From Luteimonas mephitis DSM 12574 (lineage in GTDB: Bacteria > Pseudomonadota > Gammaproteobacteria > Xanthomonadales > Xanthomonadaceae), in contig NZ_AULN01000018.1 in NCBI RefSeq assembly GCF_000422305.1, positions 62,001-126,000 on the forward strand: DNA of 64,000 nucleotides, given 5' to 3'. Made by a program: the position numbers and the translations under genes. The notes beneath the pieces were generated by a model. That model saw only the letters and a program-made list of their open reading frames with translations. It did no database searches and was not told the DNA's origin. Position 1 is the first letter of the stretch. Every line of letters starts with the position of its first letter. Shown piece after piece: positions 23,315-33,596 of this stretch.

Positions 23315-24253
23315 CTACAGGCCCAATGCGCGGTATTCGCTGCACGGACGTGAACGCTCCCAGACCGGGCGGAAGTGTTCGACCAGCTGCCGGGCGCGTC
23401 CACCGGCACCGGTTTCGGCTTCGCCGTCGAAGCGATGGCCGAGCGCGCGGAAGTAGTAGCCGCCGTCGTCGTTGGCCACGTAGGCCGAGGGATAGCCGCG
23501 GTCGACCGGGTCGGCGACCTCGCGGAACGCGATCGCACTGGGCAGCCGCTGTGCCAGCGCCAGCAGCGGCGCCAGCGCGCGCTGCGGCGCGGCTGCGTCC
23601 TGCAACAGCACCTGCACCTGCGCGCCGTCGCCGCGGGTGCACAGGTCGCGCATCGCCTCGAGCACGCGAGGCGCGTCGAGCAGTCCCGGGTCGAGTTCGC
23701 GGCTGTAGATGTACAGCCCGCGCCGCGCCTGCCGGATCAGGCCGCTGGTCGCGGCCACGGCCGCTTCGCGTTCCTCGATGGCGTGCGGGCGATCGATCCG
23801 GCGCCGCATCGCCTGGTGCTCGATGCCGGCCTCGATGAAGCGCTCGCCGACCGGCACGAAGCCGTGGCGCGCATAGAACGTCTGCGCCGGGAGCTGTGCA
23901 TTGAGTGCGATGTCGTGCCAGCCCAGTTCGCGCGCCTGGCGCAGCAGCGCATGCAGCATCGCGTCGCCGACGCCCGCACCGCGCCACTCGCGCAGTACCG
24001 CCATGCGGCCGATGCGCGCCGGGGCGTCGTCGGCGCGGGGCGGCACCAGCCGGCCGGTGCCGATCGGGGCGCCGCCGCGATCGCGGGCAATGACATGCCG
24101 GCACTGCGGATCCAGCGCATCGCGTTCTTCCTCGACCGGAACGTGCTGTTCCCGCACGAACACCGCTTCGCGCACCGCGAGCAGTGCGTCGGCCGCTTCG
24201 GCGAAAGTCACCGCCTCGATCCGGAACGGCCCGCGTGCCTGCGCCGTGCTCAC
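23315..24253 (-). CDS. GNAT family N-acetyltransferase with extra C-terminal domain
   Basis: A 312-residue protein. Residues ~5-150 are a GNAT domain: AVFVREQHVPVEEE at the start, the acetyl-CoA loop region IGRMAVLREWRGAGVGDAML (R-x2-G-x-G/A type) and FYARHGFVPVGERF. The C-terminal ~140 residues resemble a PLD-like/DUF7931 region (RRGLYIYSRELDPGLLDAP, DDGGYYFRALGHR). The start is a GTG at 24253 overlapping the roxA stop (GTGA), because no ATG fits the GNAT N-terminus. Substrate unknown. It is coupled to roxA. Confidence 0.82.
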   Translation of the reverse strand: MSTAQARGPFRIEAVTFAEAADALLAVREAVFVREQHVPVEEERDALDPQCRHVIARDRGGAPIGTGRLVPPRADDAPARIGRMAVLREWRGAGVGDAMLHALLRQARELGWHDIALNAQLPAQTFYARHGFVPVGERFIEAGIEHQAMRRRIDRPHAIEEREAAVAATSGLIRQARRGLYIYSRELDPGLLDAPRVLEAMRDLCTRGDGAQVQVLLQDAAAPQRALAPLLALAQRLPSAIAFREVADPVDRGYPSAYVANDDGGYYFRALGHRFDGEAETGAGGRARQLVEHFRPVWERSRPCSEYRALGL

Positions 24254-25455
24254 GGCGCGCCGCCGTCGGGTTCGGCGAGGTGGTAGTGGCCGCCGGCCAG
24301 CAGGTCGTAGACCGCGTCGCGGCCGCGGTCCGAGAGCTTCGCGTAGGCCGTGCCGTCGAAAACCGGCGCGGCGGCGATCGCCTGGGCGTCGCGCACGGGC
24401 AGCTCGTAGACATGGCCGGCCGCGTACAGCCGCGCGCCGCGCGTCGCACGTCGCCAGGCCATGCGCGTCCACGGGTGGCGATGCAGCATGTGGCCCTGCT
24501 GCAGGTCCCATTCGATCTCGATCCGCGAGCGTCCGTCGTCGGCCGGCACCGCCTCGCCGCTGCTGCGGTACAGGGTGACGAAGCGGCCGAACCAGTCGCC
24601 GAGGCGATCGGGGTCGTTCATGCGCAGCACGTTCAGCGCCTCGACCGCCCGCTGCATCGCCGCGGCGTCGATTTCATTGGTATCCCGGGCCGGCTCGAGG
24701 TCCGGGTCGGCATAGCGCAGGCCGTCATCGGATTCCGACGCGAGGGTGTCGACGAAGTCGCCGAGCAGCTCCGCCGCCGACGGCGCGCGCATGCCGACCG
24801 AGAACGTCAGGCAGGGATCCTCGGCGACGCCGTGGTGCGGCACGCCGGGCGGCAGGTAGAGCATGTCGCCCGGGCCGAGCACCCAGTCGTGGTCCGGGGT
24901 GAAGCGCTGCAGCAGCCGCAGCTCGACGTCCTTGCGGAAGTGCAGCGGCGGGGCGTCGCGGGTGTCGATCTGCCAGCGCCGGTGGCCCTGCGCCTGCAGC
25001 AGGAAGACGTCGTACTGATCGACATGCGCGCCGACCGAGCCGCCTGTCGCGGCGAAGCTGACCATCACGTCGTCGATCCGCCAGCGTGGCAGGAAGTCGA
25101 ATCTGGACAGCAGCGCAGCGATGTCGGCGTCCCACTTGTCCACGTCCTGCACCAGCAGGGTCCAGTCGTGGTCACCGAGGCCGGGAAACTCTTCCTCCGC
25201 GAACGGGCCGTGCCGCACCTTCCACGCGTCGCGTTCGCGATCGTGCTGGATCAGCCGCGACAGCGCGGTGTCCTCGCAGGCCAGCCCGGCGAGGTCCTCG
25301 GGTTCGATCGGCGAGACGAAGCCCGGGAACGCATTGCGGACCAGCAGCGGCTTCTTCTGCCAGTAATCGCGCAGGAAGTCGGCGGCGGGCATGCCCAGCG
25401 GCTGCTGCGCGCTGGCGTCGACTTCGATGGGCAGGGTGGGGCGGGGGCGGGCCAT
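24250..25455 (-). CDS. roxA: Ribosomal protein uL16 arginine hydroxylase, JmjC/cupin oxygenase (RoxA/YcfD)
   Basis: A 401-residue Fe(II)/2-oxoglutarate oxygenase that hydroxylates an arginine of 50S protein L16 in YcfD homologues. The iron ligands are His144 and Asp146 (GAHVDQYDVF) and His207 (PPGVPHHG). The N-terminal FLRDYWQKKPLLVRNAFPG and the C-terminal winged-helix region fit the family length. The ATG at 25455 is used. It is in a run of leftward genes after purB. Confidence 0.92.
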   Translation of the reverse strand: MARPRPTLPIEVDASAQQPLGMPAADFLRDYWQKKPLLVRNAFPGFVSPIEPEDLAGLACEDTALSRLIQHDRERDAWKVRHGPFAEEEFPGLGDHDWTLLVQDVDKWDADIAALLSRFDFLPRWRIDDVMVSFAATGGSVGAHVDQYDVFLLQAQGHRRWQIDTRDAPPLHFRKDVELRLLQRFTPDHDWVLGPGDMLYLPPGVPHHGVAEDPCLTFSVGMRAPSAAELLGDFVDTLASESDDGLRYADPDLEPARDTNEIDAAAMQRAVEALNVLRMNDPDRLGDWFGRFVTLYRSSGEAVPADDGRSRIEIEWDLQQGHMLHRHPWTRMAWRRATRGARLYAAGHVYELPVRDAQAIAAAPVFDGTAYAKLSDRGRDAVYDLLAGGHYHLAEPDGGAP

Positions 25456-25569
25456 GCAGGGGTCCGGGAGTCGGCGGACGCCCATTGTCGCGCCAAATGC
25501 GCGACGGCTGCTGCCCGCAGCCGGGATGCGTGGCCGCGATGGAACCGCGGCGCTCGACCGCGATCGCGG

Positions 25570-25743
25570 CTACTGCATGCCGGCGATTTCGTCGTAGCCG
25601 CGCCCGTGGAACTCGAGCAGGCACCAGCCGTGGCCGAAGGGGTCGGACTGCTGCACGATGCGCCCGAGGTCGGCGCCGACGATTTCGACGACGCCCTGCG
25701 CGAAGCCCCGCCCGCCTTCGTGGTCCGGCGCGTCGCCGGCCAT
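25570..25743 (-). CDS. Small 57-residue ORF directly after purB
   Basis: A short frame begins with an ATG three bases past the purB stop and ends TAG at 25570. The protein starts MAGDAPDHEGGRGFAQGVVE and contains SDPFGHGWCLLEFHGRGYDEI. The sequence is protein-like, with alternating hydrophobic residues and a FGHGWCLLEF segment that recalls the last strand of glyoxalase/VOC domains. The spacing to purB suggests translational coupling. It could be a genuine small protein or the remnant of a larger one. Confidence 0.6.
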   Translation of the reverse strand: MAGDAPDHEGGRGFAQGVVEIVGADLGRIVQQSDPFGHGWCLLEFHGRGYDEIAGMQ

Positions 25744-25746
25744 CGC

Positions 25747-27248
<1,502 letters not shown>

Positions 27249-27299
27249 GGGAGTCCATGCCTCCGGGCGTATCCTCGGCGTATCGCATTGGAGAACGCC

Positions 27300-28691
27300 A
27301 TGGCCACGCAACGCTACCGCATCGAACACGACAGCATGGGCGAACTGCAGGTGCCCGCCGACGCCCTCTGGGGCGCGCAGACGCAGCGTGCGGTGCAGAA
27401 CTTCCCGGTATCCGGGCGTCCGATGCCGCGTGGATTCATCCGCGCGCTCGGGCTGGTGAAGGCGTCCGCGGCGTCGGTGAATGCCGAACTCGGCCTGCTG
27501 CCCAAGGGCGTGTCGCGGGCGATCCACGCCGCGGCGCTGCAGGTGGCCGAAGGCGAGCACGACGCCCAGTTCCCGATCGACATCTACCAGACCGGTTCCG
27601 GCACCTCGTCCAACATGAATGCCAACGAGGTGATCGCAACGCTGGCCACGCGCGCCGGCAGGAAGGCGGTGCACCCGAACGACCATGTCAACCTCGGCCA
27701 GAGCTCGAACGACGTCGTCCCGACCGCGATCCGGGTGAGCACCCAGCTCGCCGTGGTCGAGGACCTGCTGCCGGCGCTGAAACACCTGCGCAAGACGATC
27801 GACGGCCGCGCCCGCGCCTTCGGCAAGGTGGTCAAGACCGGCCGCACCCACCTGATGGACGCGATGCCGCTGACGTTCGCGCAGGAGTTCGGTGCGTGGT
27901 CGTCGCAGCTGGCCTCGGCGCAGGCGCGGATCGAGGATGCGCTCAAGCGCCTGCGTCGGCTGCCGATCGGCGGCACCGCGATCGGCACCGGCATCAACGC
28001 CGATCCGCGCTTCGGCAAGGCGATGGCCAGAACGCTGTCGACGCTGGCGAAGACGAAGTTCGAATCGGCCACCGACAAGTTCGAAGGCCTGGCCTCGCAG
28101 GACGACGCGGTGGAGCTGTCCGGCCAGCTCAGCGCGCTGGCGGTGGCGCTGATGAAGATCGCCAATGACCTGCGCTGGATGAATTCCGGGCCGCTGGCGG
28201 GACTGGGCGAAGTGGAGCTGCCGGCGCTGCAGCCGGGCAGTTCGATCATGCCCGGCAAGGTCAACCCGGTGGTGCCGGAGGCGACGGTGATGGTCTGCGC
28301 CCAGGTGATGGGCCACCACACCGCGATCACGATCGCCGGACAGACCGGCAACTTCCAGCTCAACGTGACCCTGCCGCTGATCGCGTCGAACCTGCTCGAT
28401 TCGATCGGCCTGCTGGCCAACGTCTCGCGCCTGCTGGCCGACACGACGATCGCCGGGATGAAGGTGCGCCGCGACACTGTGGCCGCGGCGCTGGACCGCA
28501 ACCCGATCCTGGTCACCGCGCTCAACCCGATCATCGGCTACGAGAAGGCTGCGGCGATCGCCAAGCGCGCCTACAGGGAAGGCCGGCCGGTGTTCGACAT
28601 CGCGCTGGAGGACAGCGGGCTGCCGGCGGCGCGGCTGAAGAAGCTGCTGGATCCGGCCGCGCTCACGCGCGGCGGCATCCAGGGCGGATGA
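27300..28691 (+). CDS. fumC: Class II fumarate hydratase
   Basis: A 463-residue iron-free fumarase of the TCA cycle. It starts near DSMGELQVPADALWGAQTQ, carries QTGSGTSSNMNANEV and GRTHLMDAMPL, and the signature loop GSSIMPGKVNPV at about residues 313-324. The presence of SNDVVPTA and the length distinguish it from aspartase and argininosuccinate lyase. ATG at 27300 after TTGGAGAACGCC. Confidence 0.94.
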   Translation: MATQRYRIEHDSMGELQVPADALWGAQTQRAVQNFPVSGRPMPRGFIRALGLVKASAASVNAELGLLPKGVSRAIHAAALQVAEGEHDAQFPIDIYQTGSGTSSNMNANEVIATLATRAGRKAVHPNDHVNLGQSSNDVVPTAIRVSTQLAVVEDLLPALKHLRKTIDGRARAFGKVVKTGRTHLMDAMPLTFAQEFGAWSSQLASAQARIEDALKRLRRLPIGGTAIGTGINADPRFGKAMARTLSTLAKTKFESATDKFEGLASQDDAVELSGQLSALAVALMKIANDLRWMNSGPLAGLGEVELPALQPGSSIMPGKVNPVVPEATVMVCAQVMGHHTAITIAGQTGNFQLNVTLPLIASNLLDSIGLLANVSRLLADTTIAGMKVRRDTVAAALDRNPILVTALNPIIGYEKAAAIAKRAYREGRPVFDIALEDSGLPAARLKKLLDPAALTRGGIQGG

Positions 28692-28706
28692 CCCGGGCCG
28701 CGAGGG

Positions 28707-29303
28707 TCATTCGCTGCGGCAGTCGTCGATGTCGGACTGGTCCATCGTCGCGTAGGGCCTGAACTCGGGCAGCTGCGCGGCGAGCCGCTGCTGGGTTTCC
28801 AGCATCGGCTCGAGGTGTTTGCAGATCTCGCGGGCCTGCGCCTCGAACCGGCTGGCTTCGGCCTCGATCTCCGCTTCCACCTGGTCATGGCTGCCGGAAA
28901 ACGCCCCGCGCAAGGCCTTGCCGGCGGCGCGCATGCCGAAATCCGCGCCCTTAGTGCCGAGGTCGGCGCCGGCGACGGCCAGGTCGATGATGTCCCCGCG
29001 GTACGCGAGCAGCAGCGCGCGCTGCGCGTCGTCGATGGCCACCGGCCTGCCGCCGATGAGGAGGTCGCCGCGGGGCGTGATCGCCGCCTTCGGTGCGCCG
29101 TCCCTGCCCGCGGTGTCGAGGTCGATGTTGCCCGACTCCATCTTCGCGCGGACCTTGGACATCGCCTTGCCAACGACCTTGCCGACGACGGTTGCGGGCG
29201 CGTCCGCCGAGGTCGCTGCATCCGTCGGGGGTGCGTCGTGACCGCAGGCCGCCAGCAGGGCGAGGCAGGCGAGCAGGGGAAGGAACAAGCGGGTTCGGTT
29301 CAT
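28707..29303 (-). CDS. DUF2884 (YggN-like) lipoprotein
   Basis: A 198-residue protein. The signal peptide ends in a lipobox (LALLAAC, Cys about residue 20), pointing to membrane anchoring. The central region ITPRGDLLIGGRPVAIDDAQ followed by LLLAYRGDI is the DUF2884/YggN signature. The C-terminal half is helical with an ICKHLEPM motif. Function unknown. It is the last gene of the GntR-controlled ABC operon, 50 bases after the GSGD-repeat gene. Confidence 0.83.
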   Translation of the reverse strand: MNRTRLFLPLLACLALLAACGHDAPPTDAATSADAPATVVGKVVGKAMSKVRAKMESGNIDLDTAGRDGAPKAAITPRGDLLIGGRPVAIDDAQRALLLAYRGDIIDLAVAGADLGTKGADFGMRAAGKALRGAFSGSHDQVEAEIEAEASRFEAQAREICKHLEPMLETQQRLAAQLPEFRPYATMDQSDIDDCRSE

Positions 29304-29353
29304 GGGCGTCTGTCGGTATGGATCATCGGTATGGAGCAAGGGAATGCGACGGA

Positions 29354-30199
29354 TCACCGCTTGCGCGGCAGGTCGACGCGGCCGGTGACGCCGCGATGGT
29401 CGACGTCGCCGCTGCCCGCCGAGTGGACGGCCAGGTCGCCGCGCACGCCGTCGGCCTGGATGTCGCCGGAGCCGATGGAGCCTACGCTGACGCTGCCGCC
29501 GATGTCCGCGAGATCGACGTCGCCCGAGCCGACCGAGCCGATTTCCACCGGCCCCTGGGTGGAACGGATCCCGAGGTCGCCGGAGCCGATGCTGCCGATC
29601 TTCGACGCGCCGCGGATGTTGCGGAACGTGGCGTCGCCCGAGCCCGCCGACAGCAGGTGCAGCGAGCCGATGTCTTCTGCTTCCAGGTCGCCCGAGCCGA
29701 TGGCCGCGGTGAGTTCGCCGCGGATGCGGGAGACGCGGACGTCGCCCGATCCGGTATCGATGCTCGCGCTGCGCGCGCCGTCGACGCTGGCGTCGCCGGA
29801 CCCCATCCTGAGCTGCACGGCGACGCTGTCGGGCAAGCTGGCCTGCAGCGTCATGTAGGCGTAGTGGTTGCCGAAGAAGATGCCGCCGAAATTGCCTTCG
29901 CGCCGGGCGTGGACCAGCAGCCGGTCGCCCGTCCTTTCCTGCGTCAGGACCAGCCGGTCAAGCGTTTTCTCGTCCGAGGCGCAGGCGCGTCCGTCGACCT
30001 TGCCGGTGGATGAAGCGCTGGCACGCACGTCCAGGTCGTTGCCGCCGATGTCGAACACCACCGTCTTCACGCCGGAGAAGTCGAGCTGCAGGTGCCGCGG
30101 CTGGCTGTGCTTGCAGCGGCCGTCGTCCGATGCCTGCGCGGCCAGCGGAAGGAGGGCCAGCGGAAGGAGCAGGAGTGCGCCGATGATCGACTTGTGCAT
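29354..30199 (-). CDS. DUF4097/GIN-type beta-repeat exported protein with GSGD repeats
   Basis: A 281-residue exported protein. A signal peptide (MHKSIIGALLLLPLALLPLA) is followed by a domain of the DUF4097/DUF2807 type. From about residue 120 on there are nine GSGD units spaced mostly 17-20 residues apart (for example IGSVGSGDVDLADIGGSVSV), which should build a right-handed beta-solenoid. Such proteins are common near ABC transporters and anti-sigma modules but have no defined activity. Located after the permease in the same operon. Confidence 0.85.
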   Translation of the reverse strand: MHKSIIGALLLLPLALLPLAAQASDDGRCKHSQPRHLQLDFSGVKTVVFDIGGNDLDVRASASSTGKVDGRACASDEKTLDRLVLTQERTGDRLLVHARREGNFGGIFFGNHYAYMTLQASLPDSVAVQLRMGSGDASVDGARSASIDTGSGDVRVSRIRGELTAAIGSGDLEAEDIGSLHLLSAGSGDATFRNIRGASKIGSIGSGDLGIRSTQGPVEIGSVGSGDVDLADIGGSVSVGSIGSGDIQADGVRGDLAVHSAGSGDVDHRGVTGRVDLPRKR

Positions 30200-30267
30200 G
30201 GAGAGCTTCCCTGGGTTTCGTGGCGGGGCAGCGCCGGTGGTGCAGGCGCTGCCCCTGTGTGCCGGTT

Positions 30268-31320
30268 TCAGTCGGCCAGTTCGCGCCGGCGGCGCAGCTG
30301 GATCGCACCGTAGATCATCAGTGCGCCGACCACCGCGCCGATCCAGATCTGCGGCGTCGCCAGGCTGGCCAGCTGGCTGGCGGGCGAGAGGCTGTCGACG
30401 ATGCCCTGGATGTCCTGGTTGCCGGCGTGCTCGGCCATGCCGTTCCGGTAGACCAGGTCCATGGCGGGAACCGTCCCCAGCAGCAGGCGGCCGACCACGT
30501 TGCTCCAGAACCACGAGCTGTCGAGCTTGAACAGCTCCATCAGGTCGAACCAGCTGACGAAGATGCCGGCGAACAGCGGGACCATGAGCGCCCACAGGAA
30601 CGGCTTGCTGCGCGACCACGCCGAGCACAGCAGCAGCCAGCCGACCGTCGGCAGCGCCCACAGCGCGTAGACCGGAATCCAGACCAGGCTGCTGGCGGCG
30701 ATCGTCAGCGGACTGGCCGGGCCCCACAGCAGCGTCCACGGGTTGCCGCCGTGGAACAGCACCACGATGCTGAGCATCACCATGAAGGCGAGCATCGTGG
30801 CCAGCGAGGCGATCACCGCCAGCACCGGCGCGACCACTACCGCGCTGGCGACCTTCGACAGCACCGTCTGCGCATCGGACACCGGCAGCGACTTCCAGAA
30901 CAGCACGCTGCGGTCCTTGCGCTCGTCGTACAGCGCGCCGAGGCAGTAGAAGAACACCACGAACGCCAGCACGATGAACGGCCAGGACGAGCTCAGGAAC
31001 AGGGTCAGGTCGATGCCGCGGGCGAACTCGGCCATGTCCCCGGCGTCCATCTTGCTGGTGAGCTGGGCGAGGTCCAGGCCGTTGACGGTGATGCCGTCGA
31101 ACTGGAAGTCGCCGTTGGCCGCGGCGCGGTGCGCGGCGACCAGGCCGAACACGATCATCATCGCCGTCAGCAGCAGCGAGATGCCGCCGGCGATCAGCGG
31201 CGACCACAGGAACCCGCCCTTGTGCTCCCAGAACTCGCGCTGCAGCAGCAGCTTGAACTTGTGGGTGGGATGGACCGGCGCGGCGGTGCGCGGCACGGTG
31301 TCGATGTCGGGGGCGTTCAT
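30268..31320 (-). CDS. ABC transporter permease
   Basis: A 350-residue integral membrane protein with about six hydrophobic segments, including LWSPLIAGGISLLLTAMMIVF and PFIVLAFVVFFYCLGALY. The loop DERKDRSVLFWKSLPVSDAQTVLSK is typical of ABC-2 permeases such as the YtrC/NatB group. Its ATG overlaps the stop of the ATPase gene (ATGA), so the two form one exporter. The substrate is unknown; in YtrA-type operons a link to cell-envelope stress has been proposed. Confidence 0.9.
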   Translation of the reverse strand: MNAPDIDTVPRTAAPVHPTHKFKLLLQREFWEHKGGFLWSPLIAGGISLLLTAMMIVFGLVAAHRAAANGDFQFDGITVNGLDLAQLTSKMDAGDMAEFARGIDLTLFLSSSWPFIVLAFVVFFYCLGALYDERKDRSVLFWKSLPVSDAQTVLSKVASAVVVAPVLAVIASLATMLAFMVMLSIVVLFHGGNPWTLLWGPASPLTIAASSLVWIPVYALWALPTVGWLLLCSAWSRSKPFLWALMVPLFAGIFVSWFDLMELFKLDSSWFWSNVVGRLLLGTVPAMDLVYRNGMAEHAGNQDIQGIVDSLSPASQLASLATPQIWIGAVVGALMIYGAIQLRRRRELAD

Positions 31321-32195
31321 GCGTAGGTCCCTTTCATGGTGGCGACGAACAGGTCGGCCAGGCCCGGGGTGCGGGTCTCGCCGAGCGCGGCAAGGCTGCT
31401 CCGCGGCACGCCGTCGAACAGCATCACGGTCTTGCCGAAGGGCAGGGCGCGTTCATCGATGGGCTGGAGCGTGCGTGCGTTGTCGGCCTGGTCGGCGTTG
31501 ACCAGCACTTCGACGAAGCGCTCGCCCACGGCGTCCATCGGCGCGTCGAGCACGATCCTGCCGGCGCGGATGAACATCACGTCGGTCAGGATGTGCTCGA
31601 CCTCCTCGACCTGGTGGGTGGTGATGATGATGGTCTTCTGCTCGTCGAAGTAATCCTCCAGCAGGCGCTGGTAGAACTGCTTGCGGTACAGGATGTCGAG
31701 GCCGAGGGTGGGCTCGTCGAGCACCAGCAGCTTCGCGTCGATGGCCATCACCAACGCCAGGTGCAGCTGCACGATCATGCCCTTGGACAGCTCGCGCACC
31801 CGCTGTCGCGGCTTGAGCTGGGTGTTGGCCAGGAAGCGTTCGCAGCGGGCACGGTCGAAGCGCGGGTGCACGCCGGCGACGAAGTCGATCGCTTCCCTGA
31901 CCCGGATCCAGCGCGGCAGCACCGCGACGTCGGCGATGAAGCACACGTCGTTCATCAGCTCGTCGCGCTGGGTACGGGGATCGCGGCCGAGGACCTTGAG
32001 GTCGCCCTCGAACGGGGTCAGCCCGAGCATCGCCTTGAGCGCGGTGGTCTTGCCGGCGCCGTTGGGGCCGATCAGGCCGATGATCTTGCCGCTGTCGATG
32101 TTGAAGCTGGTGTTGTCGAGTGCGACGGTGGTCCTGTAGGCCTTGCGCAGGTTGCGCGCGGCGACCACGTGTTCGTGCGTGGCGACGGCGTTCAT
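31317..32195 (-). CDS. ABC transporter ATP-binding protein
   Basis: A 292-residue ATPase. Walker A is GPNGAGKTT, the signature is LSKGMIVQ, Walker B is LLVLDEPTLGLD, and the switch histidine is in TTHQVEEVE. The C-terminal ~80 residues (VLDAPMDAVGERFVEVLVN) are the extra domain common in DrrA/YtrB-type exporters. It overlaps gntR by four bases upstream and the permease by four bases downstream. Confidence 0.94.
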   Translation of the reverse strand: MNAVATHEHVVAARNLRKAYRTTVALDNTSFNIDSGKIIGLIGPNGAGKTTALKAMLGLTPFEGDLKVLGRDPRTQRDELMNDVCFIADVAVLPRWIRVREAIDFVAGVHPRFDRARCERFLANTQLKPRQRVRELSKGMIVQLHLALVMAIDAKLLVLDEPTLGLDILYRKQFYQRLLEDYFDEQKTIIITTHQVEEVEHILTDVMFIRAGRIVLDAPMDAVGERFVEVLVNADQADNARTLQPIDERALPFGKTVMLFDGVPRSSLAALGETRTPGLADLFVATMKGTYA

Positions 32196-32563
32196 GCCGC
32201 GCCTCCGCCGAAGGCCGGCTTCAACAGGTCTTCCATCGACAGGCCGAGGCGCGCGATGCGTTCGAGGACCAGCGGCCATTCCTCCTTGAGGAAGCGGTCG
32301 CGTTCGTTGCTCAGCAGTTTCTTCGATGCCTCTTCGGTGACGTACATGCCCAGGCCTCTGCGTTTTTCGACGAGTGCTTCATCCGCGAGCTCCTGATAGG
32401 CGCGCGAGACGGTGATCGGGTTGAGCTGGTATTCGGCGGCCACCTGTCGCACCGAGGGCAGCGCATCGCCTGGCTTGAGCACGCCATCGAGCATCATCGC
32501 GATGACGCGCTCCTTGAGCTGGCGATAGATGGGGGCGCCGTCATTCCACTGGATTCCGCTCAT
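32192..32563 (-). CDS. GntR family regulator, YtrA subfamily
   Basis: A 123-residue repressor. The winged helix (PIYRQLKERVIAMMLDG, LPSVRQVAAEYQLNPITVSR) is followed by a short C-terminal helix pair instead of a ligand-binding domain, which defines the YtrA subfamily. Such regulators control ABC exporters encoded with them. The overlap with the ATPase gene and the operator-like palindrome at 33071-33090 support autoregulation of this operon. Confidence 0.92.
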   Translation of the reverse strand: MSGIQWNDGAPIYRQLKERVIAMMLDGVLKPGDALPSVRQVAAEYQLNPITVSRAYQELADEALVEKRRGLGMYVTEEASKKLLSNERDRFLKEEWPLVLERIARLGLSMEDLLKPAFGGGAA

Positions 32564-32566
32564 GGC

Positions 32567-33043
32567 TCAGCTCCGGCTGCCGCGGCGCAGGCCCTGCGCG
32601 AACGAGAAATAGGGGACGGCCAGCGCGCCGCGCACCTGCCGCGCGTGGCGGCGCTTCTCCCTGGTCGCGGCGCGCTGGCGCTCGGCTTCGTCCGAGGTGG
32701 CTTCGAACGCGGCGCTGAGCGCGGCCTCGGTGGATACCACGGCCGCGAAGCTCACCGCGCTGGCAATGGTTTCGCCGAGCGAGGTGCTTCGGTCGAGCTC
32801 GCTTTCCAGCCGGCGGGCGTGCGCTTCGATGTTGCGGGCATGGGCCTCGATGGCCTCGGCATTCGCCTGCGCGTCGGCCTGCACGTCCGCGTGGTCCGTG
32901 GCCGCTGTGGTGTCAGCGGCAAGCGCGACTGGCGTGGAGACGTCCTGGCCGGGCAACACGGGGGAGGCGGCGATCAGTGCGAACACCAGCATCAGGCCGG
33001 TGGCGCCGAGGCCGAGCATCGAGTTGTGGAGCTTGCGGTTCAT
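32567..33043 (-). CDS. Hypothetical exported/membrane protein, first gene of the GntR operon
   Basis: A 158-residue protein not recognised. A hydrophobic N-terminal segment (MLGLGATGLMLVFALIAASP) is a signal anchor or signal peptide. The middle is a helical, Ala/Glu-rich coiled coil (NAEAIEAHARNIEAHARRL), and the end is basic (REKRRHARQVRGAL). It is followed after three bases by gntR and preceded by the operon promoter, so it is co-regulated with the ABC exporter. Confidence 0.72.
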   Translation of the reverse strand: MNRKLHNSMLGLGATGLMLVFALIAASPVLPGQDVSTPVALAADTTAATDHADVQADAQANAEAIEAHARNIEAHARRLESELDRSTSLGETIASAVSFAAVVSTEAALSAAFEATSDEAERQRAATREKRRHARQVRGALAVPYFSFAQGLRRGSRS

Positions 33044-33070
33044 GGGGAACGTCCTGCTCTGGGTGATCGG

Positions 33071-33109
33071 TGTTGTATGTAACTATAACACCAAGACACG
33101 CGTTGTCAA
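33071..33109 (-). promoter_or_regulatory. GntR-operon promoter with overlapping operator-like palindrome
   Basis: On the minus strand TTGACA (33104-33109) and TATAGT (33082-33087) are separated by 16 bases, a near-consensus sigma-70 promoter. An inverted repeat TGTTGTA-N6-TATAACA (33071-33090) covers the -10 box, where a repressor would block transcription. The likely binder is the GntR/YtrA protein encoded in the same operon. Confidence 0.7.
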
Positions 33110-33567
33110 CGAAATTTGATCACTGTCCGACCCAACTGAAGTCATGGTCCCGGAAAGCGGGCTTGATTCATGATATTTACTTGTATATCAATTGGTTAGA
33201 AGTCTTGAGACCAAGCTGCTCGCCCAGGGAGGGGGGGGCCGCCGCGTGATTGATGCGCGCAGGAGTTCCGGAGCGGGATTGCCGGCGGTCCGGAAGTCCG
33301 TCATGCGCCGGCGGACATGGCCGGTTGACCTCCGGCCGGACGGGGGAAGTCGCGGGATGTCGCCGGCATTCGTCGGGCGGGCCGATGTCGAGCGGTCTTG
33401 CCACCCTGCTTTCGCGACATGTCTGCCTGCGCCCGCGTGCCCGATCGCTCCCGCATCATGAGGCGTCGAAGCGGGGCAACTTCCCGGTTGCCACAAGCGG
33501 CACTCACTCCGCCTGTTGCCGCGGTGGAGCGGGGTTGTATGGATATCCCTTCATGACTAGCCAGCGA

Positions 33568-33596
33568 TTGCCCGCATCGGCCCGGCCCGCGACAAT
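33568..33596 (+). promoter_or_regulatory. Possible sigma-70 promoter of the FKBP genes
   Basis: TTGCCC and GACAAT are spaced 17 bases apart, about 50 bases before the ATG at 33646. Both hexamers are partial matches. Confidence 0.4.

Noticed and set aside
33192..33461. A TTG-started 89-codon frame crossing the G8 run, considered as a phase-variable gene.
   Set aside because: No ribosome site, recognisable motif or protein-like composition, and the G-run alone is weak evidence.
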